DNA of 64,000 nt, taken from assembly GCA_030998225.1 (NCBI GenBank), contig JAPYXD010000608.1:4928501-4992500 (forward strand). Reading direction: 5' to 3'. Every line of letters begins with the position of its first letter. Within the stretch, counting starts at the first letter, position 1. Source of the stretch: Diplolepis rosae. Its lineage: Eukaryota; Arthropoda; Insecta; Hymenoptera; Diplolepididae. Below are positions 33,598-43,874 of this stretch, piece by piece. Both the position numbers and the translations under genes were made by a program. The notes under the pieces are model-generated. The model did no database searches, was not told the DNA's origin, and saw only the letters and a list, made by a program, of their open reading frames with translations.

Positions 33598-34230
33598 TGC
33601 AGCAGCAATCTAAAATGGATTTTAAAACTGAAGAGTAGCAGTATGCGGTGCCGCTTTCGGAAATGATGAAAAAAAATCTGTTCTCCCACAATAAATTCGT
33701 AAATTTGGCCAAAATGAACATTTTTTTATCATTGAATTTAAAGTTACTCCAAAACCTGGTGTGCTAGACAGTTTAGTTAAATTTCCTTACCCTAAATCTT
33801 CTAAGTGACACTGTACCCTTTCAAAACTTTGACGAGTTTCCTCAAGCTCATTCACTTGCTTTGCTAACGCAGGATACTGAGTAGCGGAATCATAATTTTC
33901 GAGAAAGTGTGTGAAACGTTTCACCTTACGTTTAAAAACGCCACGTTCTCCTTTTAGATTTTAAATTTGTACCGCGTTTTCAGACATTGTTTTGAGCTGA
34001 TTGAGGTTGAAGCAATTTTAAATGGATTGTGAAATCCATATTTTGAAAAAATACAACACAGAAGATATAAAAACCTTCTTTTAAATGTTTTTACACAAGA
34101 TACTTTTTGATAATTATGCAATTTTTGAATGTACATTTCAAAATTTAGTTTCATTAATCCTCATACGTAGTTATAATAAAAATGTATACTGACATCATTG
34201 AAACAAGATATCTGAATATTTTTCTATTTT
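33598..34230. other. Unassigned interval
   Basis: No gene recognised. It lies between the TCTGTC copy and the tail of the first of two mariners. Confidence 0.35.
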
Positions 34231-34236
34231 TTTATT

Positions 34237-34828
34237 CAAAATATTCTCCTCCAATTTCAGTTCACGTATTACAGCGGTTCAACAGTGATTCAAATGCTTT
34301 TTCTAGCTCATTTTGTGGAATTGCCTCTAGTGCTCGTGTTGTATCTGTTTTCATGGTCGAAATGTCATTAAAAAAACATCCTTTCGATCCTTGAATTTTG
34401 AATTGAATTGAGTTGAATTTCGATCCAAAAATTGACGAACAATGAGTGAGGTTTGACTCGCTGCATTATCATGTAACAGAGACCAGGTCTCTAGATCACG
34501 ATAGTCGGGACAAATAAGACGGATTCTGGCCGTCAGACTCTTTAAAACTTTGAGATAATATATGCCAGTAATTGTTTGGTCAGGTGGGACGAATTCCCAG
34601 TGGAGAATTCTTTTACTATCGAAGAATGTAATAAGTTTTGCTGAAATTGGCCTTCCTTCACGATTATCATCTTCTAATCTCTCTGCTTTCGAAGAAACGT
34701 TTATGCCACAGAAAAAAATTTGCTCTACTGAAACAATCATTGACGTACACTTGCTGAATCAACCAGAATCTTTCTGATGCATTTTTACCAAGTTCTGCGT
34801 GAAATTTAATAACTGCTCTTTGTTCCAT
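34237..34828 (-). pseudogene. Mariner (irritans-like) transposase, deleted
   Basis: ATG at 34,828 (minus) begins MEQRAVIKFHAELGKNASER and the DNA-binding region (YVND, then after a frameshift SRANFF...). EDDNREGRP then joins directly to LITFFDSKRILHWEFVPPDQ, so the part with the first catalytic Asp is missing. WSLLHDNAASQTSLIVRQFL keeps the second Asp. The block with the third Asp is also deleted; a shifted frame gives FFNDISTMKTDTTRALEAIP and the C-terminal GGEYFE. About 590 bp remain of the usual 1 kb. Terminal repeats could not be placed. Confidence 0.8.
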
Positions 34829-34897
34829 GTTAGTATTTCAACATCGACAAAAAAGTTGTTTTGAGAGACCTGTCATAACTTTGCTATGTTAAGTGTA

Positions 34898-36183
34898 CCA
34901 GGGGTGGTAGTTGAAGTTTGCCGTTTTTTTCAATAAAGAAAACACTTAATTCTCAAGGGAATCTCAAAAAAATTTTATTTAAAGTATTCACCATTGGATT
35001 CTACACATTTTGCCCATCTTTTAGGCAAATTATGGATACCATTCCAAAAAAAATTTTTCTCTTTCAAGGCAAACCATTCGACGAGCCATTTATCGACTTC
35101 TTCAAAATTGGCGAAGCGCTGCTCTGCGAGTGAGTGTCCCATCGATGCGAAAAGGTGATAGTCGGACGGGACGAGGTCTGGAGAGTACGGCGGGTGCGAT
35201 AATATTTCCCAATTCAATGCTTTTAATGTGTTCTTCACCACTTTAGCGGTATGAGACGGTGCGTTGTCATGTTGTAGGATAACTTTGCCATGTCTTCGGG
35301 CCCATTCCGGCCGTTTTTCGATCAACGCATGATTCAAATTGATAATTTGTTGTCGGTAGCGATCCGTATTCACCGTCTCACCAGGTTTCAATAACTCGAA
35401 GTATACCACACCACACTGGTCCTACCAAACACAGAGCATTGTCTTACGGCCAAAGCGATTTGGCCTTGGAGTCGATGGGCCGACCTCACCAGGTGAAAGC
35501 CATGATTTTTTCCGCTTCGGATTCTCGAAATAAATCCATTTTTCGTCCCCCGTGACAATTCGATGCAGAAAAGATTTCCTTTCGAACCGTTGAAGCAGCA
35601 TTTCACAAATGGTTTTTCGATTTTCCATTTGTCTATCGTTCAGTTGGTGTGGTACCCATTTTCCATACTTTTGGATTTTTCCCATGGCTTTAAACGTTGG
35701 AAAATTGCACCTCGGGTCACATTTAGTGTTTGTGCCAATTGTTGTTGCGATTGGGTTGGGTCTTCACTCAATAACGCCTGCAATTCCTCGTCTTCGAACT
35801 TTTTCGCTACACCAGGATGTTCATTGTCTGTTAAATCGAAATCTCCACTTTTAAATTGACGAAACCATGTCTCACATGTTCTAATCACTGGAGCAATTTC
35901 ACCATAAGTTTCTACCAGCAATCGATGAGCTTCAACTACTTTTTTCTTTTGATGAAATAAGAAAATCAACGAATGCCGCAAATGCGATTTACTTGGAACG
36001 AAACTCGACATATTCACTGAGGTAAACAACTCTGATGATATTATTTTGGCAGAATGTAAATGTGTATTTTTGAAGGTTATTGTCCGTAGAAAAATATGAC
36101 ATAGATGCCAAATCATAGAAATGTATACATATCTCTAGCGACATCTATGAGTAAAACCGGCAAATTTCAACTAACACCCCTGG
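34898..36183 (-). mobile_element. Full-length Mos1-like mariner element
   Basis: Terminal inverted repeats of about 30 bp (ccaggggtggtagttgaagt at the left; ccaggggtgttagttgaaat reverse-complemented from the right), each flanked by TA (34,896-34,897 and 36,184-36,185). Total 1,286 bp, the normal size of a mariner. The transposase lies on the minus strand and is nearly complete. Similar arms and few lesions suggest a relatively recent insertion. Confidence 0.95.
34975..36010 (-). pseudogene. Mos1-like mariner transposase, two lesions
   Basis: The start at 36,010 gives MSSFVPSKSHLRHSLIFLFH. The DNA-binding domain follows (EAHRLLVETYGE, WFRQFKSGDFDLTDNEH), then the linker and catalytic domain: FLHRIVTGDEKWIYFENPKR (first Asp), KVILQHDNAPSHTAKVVKNT (second Asp) and PYSPDLVPSDYHLFASMGHS (third Asp, the DD34D signature). 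It ends SNGEYFK at 34,975. Two lesions break it: a frameshift at about 35,680 (between SQQQLAQTLN... and MGKIQKYGKWVP) and a stop at about 35,420, where the usual Trp-Trp of VWWDQ reads W-stop. All three catalytic Asp are intact, so the copy was inactivated recently. About 345 residues would be expected. Confidence 0.95.
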
Positions 36184-36198
36184 TATTAGTTACGAAAA

Positions 36199-36572
36199 AT
36201 ATGATTGGCTGCGACTGAGTGACGTGTATGCATATGTATGGTGTTTATGTATATATGTATCGGATGACTAATGGCAGGCTTGAAGTAAGAATTTTCTTTT
36301 ATTCAAGAGAACCATACTACTGCCGGTTAAAGTAATACGCCAGATGCTCATTTTATTCAACTGTCGTTTGAAGCTTCTCGGGCCTTGTCGTCGAATACGT
36401 TTTACTCAACTCCTAACTATTGCTTATGTAATGCTTATTGTTATTCACGTTGGGTGAATTAGGTATTTGCCAAATTCATTTTACTCGACTACGATTTAAA
36501 ATATATTGAAATGTCCCAAATTTAACTCACAGAGACGAGTAAAATTACTCTAACTATTTTTCTCCATGTATA
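36199..36572 (+). repeat. gagtaaaa repeat family, copy 2
   Basis: Matches 7,453-7,776 and, with an additional 5' segment (atgattggct...gtttatgtatatatgtatc ggatgacta), the reverse complement of 62,736-63,165. It ends at ctatttttctccatgta. It starts 15 bp after the mariner ending at 36,183. No coding. Confidence 0.85.
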
Positions 36573-37129
36573 ACTATGTGCAATTGCCGTTTGTATTCGC
36601 TAATCTAGCATTAGTTCTCTAAACTTCAAAGAACTTTATTTTTTCGTGTAGAGATGAGTTTTTCACCGGAAAAGATTCTACAAAAATGGTCTTCAGTAAC
36701 TTTCGGGTATCAAGTACACTGTTAGATATTTCTATCGTAATTTCCCGGAACACGTGATTGGAGTTTTATTTAGTTACAATTTCGTAAAATTAAGATAGAA
36801 TTTAAGAAAGTTTAGTTACTTTTTAGTCAATTTAAGGAATAATTCCCTAATTTTCAGTTAGAAATTGCTGAATATTCTGATACTTGTATCTGGGAATTCT
36901 GAAAATTGTAACAGGAATAATTTAACGTTTTGGGTAACTGAAGTTTTATGCAGTTACATGTAACTGAAGATTTTGTTACAGTTTCGTAATCTTATGATAA
37001 ATTTTTTAAAAATTTTGTTAAAGGTTGGTAGATTTAAGATACATTTTATAAAAAGTCAGTTGAGTTTTACGATATTTAAAAAAATCAGAAAATTCAGTAC
37101 ATTTTTCGCAATTTTAAGATACCTTTGAA

Positions 37130-37515
37130 CAATTTTTTCTTTGAAAAAAGGAACGCTCCACTCCGCTGGGTATCGAGCCCAGGACCTTTCGATTTCCGGT
37201 CGAATGCTCTATCATTTGAGCTACGGAGGTTCCACAAAACTTTTCCCACAGAATCTATTTACGACAATTTGTTCGGTTATCATGGTGAGTGATACACTCT
37301 TCTAATTATCGACATAATCGACTGAAATGATTTGGAAAAATTTGTATATAGTTCATGATATATCAGTGGCCAAATTGGCGTGAATAGATTCTATGAGAAA
37401 AGTTTTGTGGAAGCTCCGTAGCTCAGATGATAGAGCATTCCACCGGCAATCGAAAAGTCCTGGGCTCGATACCCAGCGGAATGGAAGCGTTCCTTTTTTC
37501 ACAGAAAAAATTGTT
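37130..37515. repeat. Inverted pair with tRNA-like arms
   Basis: Arms of about 140 bp (37,130-37,265 and 37,370-37,515) are reverse complements. Each contains a tRNA-like segment and the same flanks (aaaacttttc...agaatctatt). The spacer carries gttcggttatcatggtgagt and the following SINE-body words, which recur at 37,600. The arrangement looks like two head-to-head SINE copies or a palindromic composite. Confidence 0.85.
37158..37231 (-). repeat. tRNA-like SINE head, minus copy
   Basis: The minus strand folds partly like a tRNA: D-arm gctcaaatgatagagc, anticodon arm ttcga-ccggaaa-tcgaa, T-arm ctggg-ctcgata-cccag. Position 33 of the anticodon loop is C instead of U and the acceptor stem pairs only partly, so I read it as a tRNA-derived SINE head (internal pol III promoter boxes A and B) and not a working tRNA gene. 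Confidence 0.65.
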
Positions 37516-37670
37516 CAAATATATATTGAAAATTCCATCTGGTCTTGAATGACGTTGGTTCTAAATCGCAGGTTGATAAGGTCGATATGGTAGGGTTCGG
37601 TTATCATGGTGAGTGATACACTCTTCTAATTATTGACATAATCAACTGAAATGATTTGGAAAAATTTGTA
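37412..37670 (+). repeat. tRNA-like SINE: head and body
   Basis: The head at 37,412-37,484 (73 nt) has tagctcagatgatagagca (box A region) and gggctcgatacccag (T-arm, box B region). The body runs through cagaaaaaattgttcaaat, gttggttctaaatcgcaggt, gtcgatatggtagggttc and gtgatacactcttctaatt. The body matches, reversed, bases 5,990-6,165 inside the Tc1-type element, and in part 37,268-37,350. Confidence 0.7.
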
Positions 37671-37674
37671 TATA

Positions 37675-38345
37675 ATTTAAGATACCTTTACTCAAAAATA
37701 TCATCAATAATTCAATAGTTAAACTACTTGAATCAACACGAAAAGAAATAAAATGGCTGCTGTTGCTAACTGAAGTTAGCTGTGGACTAGTTAGCTGTGG
37801 CTGATAAAAAGTTTGCCAAGTGAACAAATAGTTTGCTAGGCTAGTTAAAAAATATTCGCCGTAATAAAAGCTGAAAATTTTCTCTGAACTCCCTATGTAT
37901 TAAGAGCTGCAGCAATTAATTATATTTCTACTGCTAAAGCAGTTAGCTCCCCTAGTGAATCTAAAAGTTTGCAGTCATAGCTTTTACACTTTTGCGGTGA
38001 CATGTAATAATTTAGCGGTGGTTGCCAATGATTTTCAGGTATCCCGGGTTTTCCACCTTGCGCCTGCGCAAAGCAAGAACCACAAGAAGACGTTTGCAGC
38101 GGTGCAGCCTATGATGCCTGTTGATGTAACGTATGTGTGAGGAAGTAATCAACAAATTTAAAGGTGAGTTTCATAATTAAGTCACCCAATGATGCTTGTC
38201 ATCATAAAGTTTTCTGAAATTCTTGAGAATTTCTATTTCCAGGTAAATACTAATAGAAGGCGAAAAAATAAAATAAATTCTCAATGATTTAAGGAAACTG
38301 TGCTTTATTTACAATCTTTTACTAGACCATAATTAAAATGGACAT
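37675..38345 (+). other. Mostly unassigned; possible GC-rich exon at 38,037-38,140
   Basis: After a plausible acceptor (aatgattttcag ending at 38,038) about 100 bp are far more GC-rich than the surroundings and read VSRVFHLAPAQSKNHKKTF, AAVQPMMPVDVTYV, stop at about 38,140. Another frame reads YPGFSTLRLRKARTTRRRLQ. I recognise neither. It could be a host terminal exon, a gene fragment carried by an element, or chance. Confidence 0.2.
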
Positions 38346-38365
38346 TTTCTTGATTCAAATAAAGG

Positions 38366-38945
38366 GTTTTCCAATAGGGACATAACAATTTCGTATCTTT
38401 ATATGGACGCACCCTTAAACTTTTTTAATGAACTGTCAATGTCAAAACGTTAGTTAAAGTCAACATTTTCATCATGGTAAAGTTCACGAACCAGCAACAT
38501 TTGGAAATTATTAAAAATTACTACCGAAATTGGCTCTGGCAAAGCTTGAAGCAAATGAAGAATTTCATCGAAAAATCATCTTCAGCGATAAAGCTCATTT
38601 CTGGCTCAATGGCTTTGTTAATAAGCAAAATATGCGTTATTGGTCAGCAACAAGCCCAAATGTGCTTCTTAAAACACCTTTGCATCCGCAAAAAGTGACT
38701 GTTTGGTGCGGTTTTCATGCCAGCAACTTTAGACGACCTCAAAGACAACATCCAACGCGAAATTGCCAACGTTCCGGTCGAAATGTGTGCCAGAGTGGTG
38801 GAAAATTGGGTCCAAAGAATCGACCGCTGTAAACGGGCTAGTGGTGGTCATATGACCGATATCGAATTTCATTCATAAAATGTAATGCTTGCACTATACC
38901 CACAATAAATTTGTACTCAATATCTCAAATATTTCTGTGTTTTAT
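38366..38945 (+). pseudogene. Second HTH-DDE transposon remnant
   Basis: ATG at 38,474 begins MVKFTNQQHLEIIKNYYRN, an N-terminal helix-turn-helix start. It jumps to EEFHRKIIFSDKAHFWLNGF with the first catalytic Asp, then YWSATSPNVLLKTPLHPQKV and VWCGFHA. After a frameshift at about 38,715 it reads ATLDDLKDNIQREIANVPVE and RVVENWVQRIDRCKRASGGH, ending at TAA about 38,878. The blocks with the second and third Asp are missing. It is the same general family as the element at 9.8-10.7 kb but keeps a complementary part of the catalytic domain. Confidence 0.85.
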
Positions 38946-38955
38946 TCATAGATAA

Positions 38956-39270
38956 AATCGATATAGACAGATTTGAAGAGCCCAAACATCAGAGAGTATT
39001 CCTAGACAATAAAGTTTGCAAAAAGATGATTTTTAGTGAAAGTCGTCTCTACATGGCCACGCAGGGGTGCGATTTGGTGTTAAGGGTTGAAGCCCAAAAA
39101 TCGATATAGGTATTTTCGAAGAGCCCAAAAATCAAAGAGTCTCACTAGACCTTGAAGTTTAAAAAAAGATTAATTTTATTCAAAGTCGTCTCTATATGGG
39201 CATACAGGGGTACGTTTTGGTGTTAAGGGTTGGAGCCCAGAAATCGATAGAGGTATTTTTGAAGAGCCCA
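38956..39270 (+). repeat. 143-bp tandem repeat, about 2.2 copies
   Basis: Units start at 38,956, 39,099 and 39,242 with aatcgatata/gagg and share gaagagccca, gtcgtctcta, catggcca/gggcata, caggggt and gtgttaagggttg. A second short repeat (gcccaaaattct followed by ttctggagg) recurs at about 39,275 and 39,400. Non-coding; stop codons occur in all frames. Confidence 0.85.
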
Positions 39271-40664
39271 AAAAAAGCCCAAAATTCTGGTACACTTTAA
39301 TTTCTGGAGGGCTTATTATTTAGAAAGAGGGTTGTTTTCTTGGGCATAGGGATGGTTTTTGAAAATTGGTTTTAGGTGATTTCCAGAGCCCAAAAAAAGC
39401 CCAAAATTCTGATATAAAAAAATTGGGGAATTTCGATTCTGGAGGTAATGCATATTATTGTTAATAGTAACTGATAGCAACTCTTTTGAGAATTTGATTT
39501 GATGTGTCGAGCGGGTCGAAACTGTGATTTTAAATCCTACTACTTCTAAAGTTTTAACCCGCTCTACAGATACCGACAAACTGATTTTCAAAAGAGGTGC
39601 TATGAAAAATACAATGTTCCACGTAGTGATTAAATGCATTTGATTTTAAGAATTTGGTTTTACATAACTTTATAGTTGACACTTACATATAGTGACTGTA
39701 AGAACATTACTTAGTCACGGCGACCACTTTTAGTACCTACATTGAAGGGTCAACCATTGCTTGAATTCAACCACAAAAAGTAGTTAAGGACTTTTTCAGC
39801 TACATATATCACGTCACTATGCCCAGGATTTTCTCTCAGTGTATCATCCATAACTACACTACATTAAAATATTTGTTTTATTGAAAAAACTTTAAATATC
39901 AACCCGTGTAGAAAATTCGATAGGGGTCTAGTGGGGCCCTGACGAGTTTGCCCTACTCCTAGTCGGGATATAGCGTGGAAAATTAGTCAGGGCCCCGTTG
40001 GTAACATAACGCTTTTGTCGAGGTGGGCCCTACTATACTTTCTAGTAGAGGTTTAGTGAGGTCAGCCCTTACACTACCCCACATACATAAAAGGACACCA
40101 TTAGGGCCCTATTGGACCTCCGCATTATATTTAAGGGCATATATCAGCAGAGTCACGTGACCAATTTTGTTCAGGTATCTTACTGAAAAAATAATAAATA
40201 AAAAGGATTTTCCAGACTGAGAGAAATAGTAAAGGGAAAATTCGAGTTAAGACTCTAATATTTACCGTTTTTAACGGTAATGGAGGGATATTCGCTTGGA
40301 AGGTTGAGTTTACTGTTTTCACAGTAAAAAATCTGTTTTCAAGCTAGGGAATTTTTTCTGAGTAAATTGACAATACTTTTTCGTTACACGTACACCGAAA
40401 AAGGATCTCAGTAGGTTTTTGACTACTTTTTAACTTACTTTCTGTAGTTTGTAAAGGCCCCAGTGTCATTTTTGAAGCTAAGTGAACTGCAGGAACATAG
40501 GTAAATCAAATAAGAGCAGTAGTTGAATCGATGAATATTCTTAGTACATTTCAAAACTTTATTTACATTCAAGTAGACACTAACTTACTATTTTTATTTA
40601 CACACTTACCTACAAACACACGCCCCCCTCTACACTACACAAACGCTCGTTTAAGCAGTATTAA

Positions 40665-40812
40665 AAATTATTTTTAACGCTGCGGATTCGAACCCTCTCT
40701 ACTTATAATTAACGCATTACTAACCTAATGACTAAGCCTCTCAGCTGCGCACGCTTGGAATACAAGAAAGAAAATAGCGCTTATAACCTTCAACTACTGC
40801 AGGGCCGTGTAA
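40665..40812 (-). repeat. tRNA-like segment, copy 1
   Basis: The minus strand carries ttagtcattaggttagtaat (box A-like) and gggttcgaatccgcagcg (box B-like). Upstream on that strand lies cttacacggccctgca, which recurs at 41,592 beside the second tRNA-like segment. Probably a SINE derived from a tRNA with a long variable arm. Confidence 0.5.
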
Positions 40813-40991
40813 GAAGTGTATGGGCCCAGTGTAATCGGGAATTTTTAAATTTCATGCCAATTCATGATTCTGATTAAAATTTTCAAGATTTTTAATTATT
40901 AAATCGATTTTATCTGAAATAAAATATTTTTGAAAGAAAGAGATCAAACTTTTGAATTAAAGAATATATACTTTACTTAATATACTTTATA

Positions 40992-42143
40992 CACGGAAAA
41001 AATAAGTACTGGGGAATTTACATGATAGAGTGCTCGACTTTCAGATACGTTCAAAAGTTACTTAAAACTAGAAGTACCGTTCTTGTACAATTAGATCAAT
41101 AATCCTGGAAAAAGTATAGAACTTTCCAAAAGTATATTCAGTAGAAAGACCGTGAAAATTCTGAGTACGCAAAATGTATAATTTCTATGAATCATTTGAG
41201 AAAATAAAGTTCAAAGATTGGATATTTTTACGAAATAATATGAAATTCTGAATATAGGCAGATAGAGCTCGCACAGCATTCGTGCATGAAAACTTCAAAG
41301 CCAGTCAATGAAATTTTTATGGACTATCAAAGGCAATAAGAAACAAAAATTATTTTCGCAAGCTGTCTTTTTTTTATACACTATTTTATTGATTTTTATT
41401 ACAAATTATATTACCGCTGTTGAAATTAATATTACGTTGATAGGATTCGAACCTTAACTTTTACCTAACCTACATGTATAACGCAGTCTAACCTTATAAA
41501 TTAAACCGCACGGCTACCGAAGGTCTTGCGATACTTCTCAAAAAATATTGGGTAGATTTTATCCTTTGAAAATGCAGGGCCGTGTAAGAAATTGCTACGC
41601 CATGTTTCGCCATCAATTTTATATAAGGCTAACAAAAATTTTTTGATGAAGAGATTTTTAATAAATTAATTATTGAATTCTAAAATATCAAATATAAGAA
41701 TTTCATAATTTCTGGAGTTTATGTCAATTTACAAAGTAATAAAAATTTTGTGTATCTAAAAAACTGACATTGACAACTGCGCATCGTACCACTAAAAATT
41801 TCACAAGACCTTCAAGCGCAGTCCGAGAATTTTTCTTTGATTTGTATAACAGGTATTCATCTCTTCCTAATCAAAATATTCTATCCAAACTCTTTTAAAA
41901 CGTGAAGCGCTCTTTAGAAGAAGTATTATTTGCCTTTCTATAATTTTTTGAAAGACTATACAATAAAATTTGAAAGAATTTCATTCATTGACTGTGCTTC
42001 AATTAATCTAGGACATTCTTTCTTTTTTTCGATGAAGTTCTAAACTTCTTAATAAAAAGTATATAGGATCTTCGGAAAAATTTGTCCTGTTCAAAAGTCG
42101 AGGACTGTCAAGTAAATTTCCCAGTACTTATTTTTTCCGTGTA
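40992..42143. mobile_element. Nested TIR element with acacggaaaaaataagtact ends
   Basis: Terminal inverted repeats extend at least 50 bp: acacggaaaaaataagtact then ggggaatttac at the left, and tacacggaaaaaataagtac then tgggaaatttac from the right, both followed by ctcgactttt-type sequence. Length 1.15 kb. It contains a tRNA-like segment at 41,440-41,592 and no transposase. Confidence 0.8.
41440..41592 (-). repeat. tRNA-like segment, copy 2
   Basis: The minus strand reads tagccgtgcggtttaattta (box A-like) and aaggttcgaatcctatcaac (box B-like), spaced about 50 bp apart. Adjacent cttacacggccctgc matches copy 1. It does not fold into a convincing tRNA, so it is probably SINE-derived. Confidence 0.5.
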
Positions 42144-43271
42144 CAGGGTATGAATCCTTAAATTTTTGTTTTCAAGAGTAAAATCGAGGTATGTTCAGAA
42201 TCGAAAAAATTAGAGTTTTTTCTATTCTAAAAATATGTTGAAACTTTTGAATCAAGAAAATTATCTCATAACGAAATTATGCACTCAAGTTCGCAATAAG
42301 TAATTCCAACTAATGAAATACTATTAAAATAAATAGTACACTTATTTACTTATCATTAGTTTGTTTTTCTAACTACTCTTATGTAGTAACTTCTACTGCT
42401 TATGTTTTATTCAATTGATTTTACTATTCACTCCATGTTAATTGAAATACATGTTTAGTTACCGTTACTACCTCGACGCAATCAGATACACACACACACA
42501 CGTGCTCGCATATAATTATTATGATTACATGCGAAGTTGAATCAAAATTATAAAAAAGTTTTCTTAAAAGTGCTTGATTCGTCTTAAGTATTGATCTTAT
42601 TCTAGACCGTGTTCAGAAAATCTCCATTTCTCTCAGATAAGATCAAATTTTAATGGGAATAAAGAATAAAGGTTATGTTGGATCTAAAGGACCTAACCTT
42701 AACCACAAATATTACAAGTAGGGATTCTCTAGTCGGGGCCCCGCCAGATACGAATAGATTTTCCATACTTATTAGCGAAACAAGGAATTCCTCACTGGCA
42801 CCTGACAGGGCCCCTACCAGTTTTTTCTATATTAGGAAATTCTAGTCCGGGCCCCACTAGAAGTCAACTTGAAATAAGAAAAGATAGGGAAATTTCTACA
42901 CGGAAATGTGTTCACCGAACAAAATTTCTTACGAATTTAGTATGAGGTGCAGTTACAATTTTTGTAAACAACTTTTTATGTAATATTGGTATAAAAGATT
43001 TACCATTTTTGGATAAAATCATACTATTATAGTATGGCAGTGCTGTATCCCAAAATAGTAAATGCGTATACGAAATTTGCATAAAATTGCGTGCGCTATA
43101 AACGCTATTTTTTTCACTGTAGCCATACCGAGAGAGTACGGGTGCTGGGCAATAAATGTAAAACGAATGTGTTGCGATTTAAATGAATTCAGACTTGTGC
43201 GAAATTCAGAAGAGATTTTTTTCGGTGTAGGTTGATTTCTTTTTTATCACGCAAAAGTTGTTTGTTATTAT

Positions 43272-43821
43272 GAGGTGTACAAATAAGTTTCCGCGGTTTG
43301 GTAAAAGTTGGCGTCACCAGTAAGTTTTGGTTGAAATTGAAAGATTTAAAACGTCACTGTCGTAAGGTTTGACATCTGTCAATAACATATCCTTGAAATA
43401 TTAGTGAATTTTTATCAGTATAATATATTCTCTTGTGTGCGAAAATGTCGAGTTTTGAGCCGAATAAGTGTCATTTGTGGGAACTTTTGATTTACTTCTT
43501 CAATTTGAAGAAATCTGTGGCTGATGCGCATTGATTGCTTGTAATGACATGTGTTGAGTCTGCCTTAAGTGAGGAAAGTTGTTGTGAGTGGTTTCACAAG
43601 TTTAAGAACGGTGAATTTGACATCGAAGACAAAGAACGTAGCGGAAGGCCCAAAGTGTACGAAGTCGCGGAATTGGAAGCATTATTGGATCAAGATTCGT
43701 GCCAAACACAAGAAAAACAATATGATGAACAATACTTCGAATAAAACATAAGGTTCCGTTCTTTCACAATAAATGCCCAATTTTCGATAAAAAAACAGCG
43801 GAAACTTATTTGTACACCTGA
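43272..43821 (+). mobile_element. Mini-mariner copy 2 keeping only the transposase N-terminus
   Basis: Terminal inverted repeats gaggtgtacaaataagtttc (left) and caggtgtacaaataagtttc (right, reverse-complemented), with TA on both sides. The start at 43,445 gives MSSFEPNKCHLWELLIYFFN. After a stop in HALLL-type sequence the frame continues SALSEESC, WFHKFKNGEFDIEDKERSGR and VYEVAELEALLDQDSCQTQE, ending at about 43,744. As in copy 1 at 27.3 kb, the DNA-binding part is followed almost directly by the 3' end, so both descend from one deleted master copy. Confidence 0.9.
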
Positions 43822-43874
43822 TAAAAAAATTCATTGGTTAATTGAGAAAACACCTTGTTTTTACCTCAACTTAA

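Larger units (their letters stand above)
39902..42906. mobile_element. TIR element with ccgtgtagaaa ends, composite
   Basis: The left end reads cccgtgtagaaaattcgata followed by ggggtctagtggggccctga; the right end, reverse-complemented, reads ccgtgtagaaatttccctat and then tctagtggggcccggactag. The ggggccc-rich subterminal segments at both ends are similar. The 3-kb interior has no transposase. It contains the nested element at 40,992-42,143 and a tRNA-like segment at 40,665-40,755. Confidence 0.65.

Noticed and set aside
37158..37484. Two functional tRNA genes
   Set aside because: D and T arms look right, but position 33 is not U, the acceptor stems pair poorly, and the copies carry SINE-type flanks in inverted orientation. 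A tRNA-derived SINE fits better.
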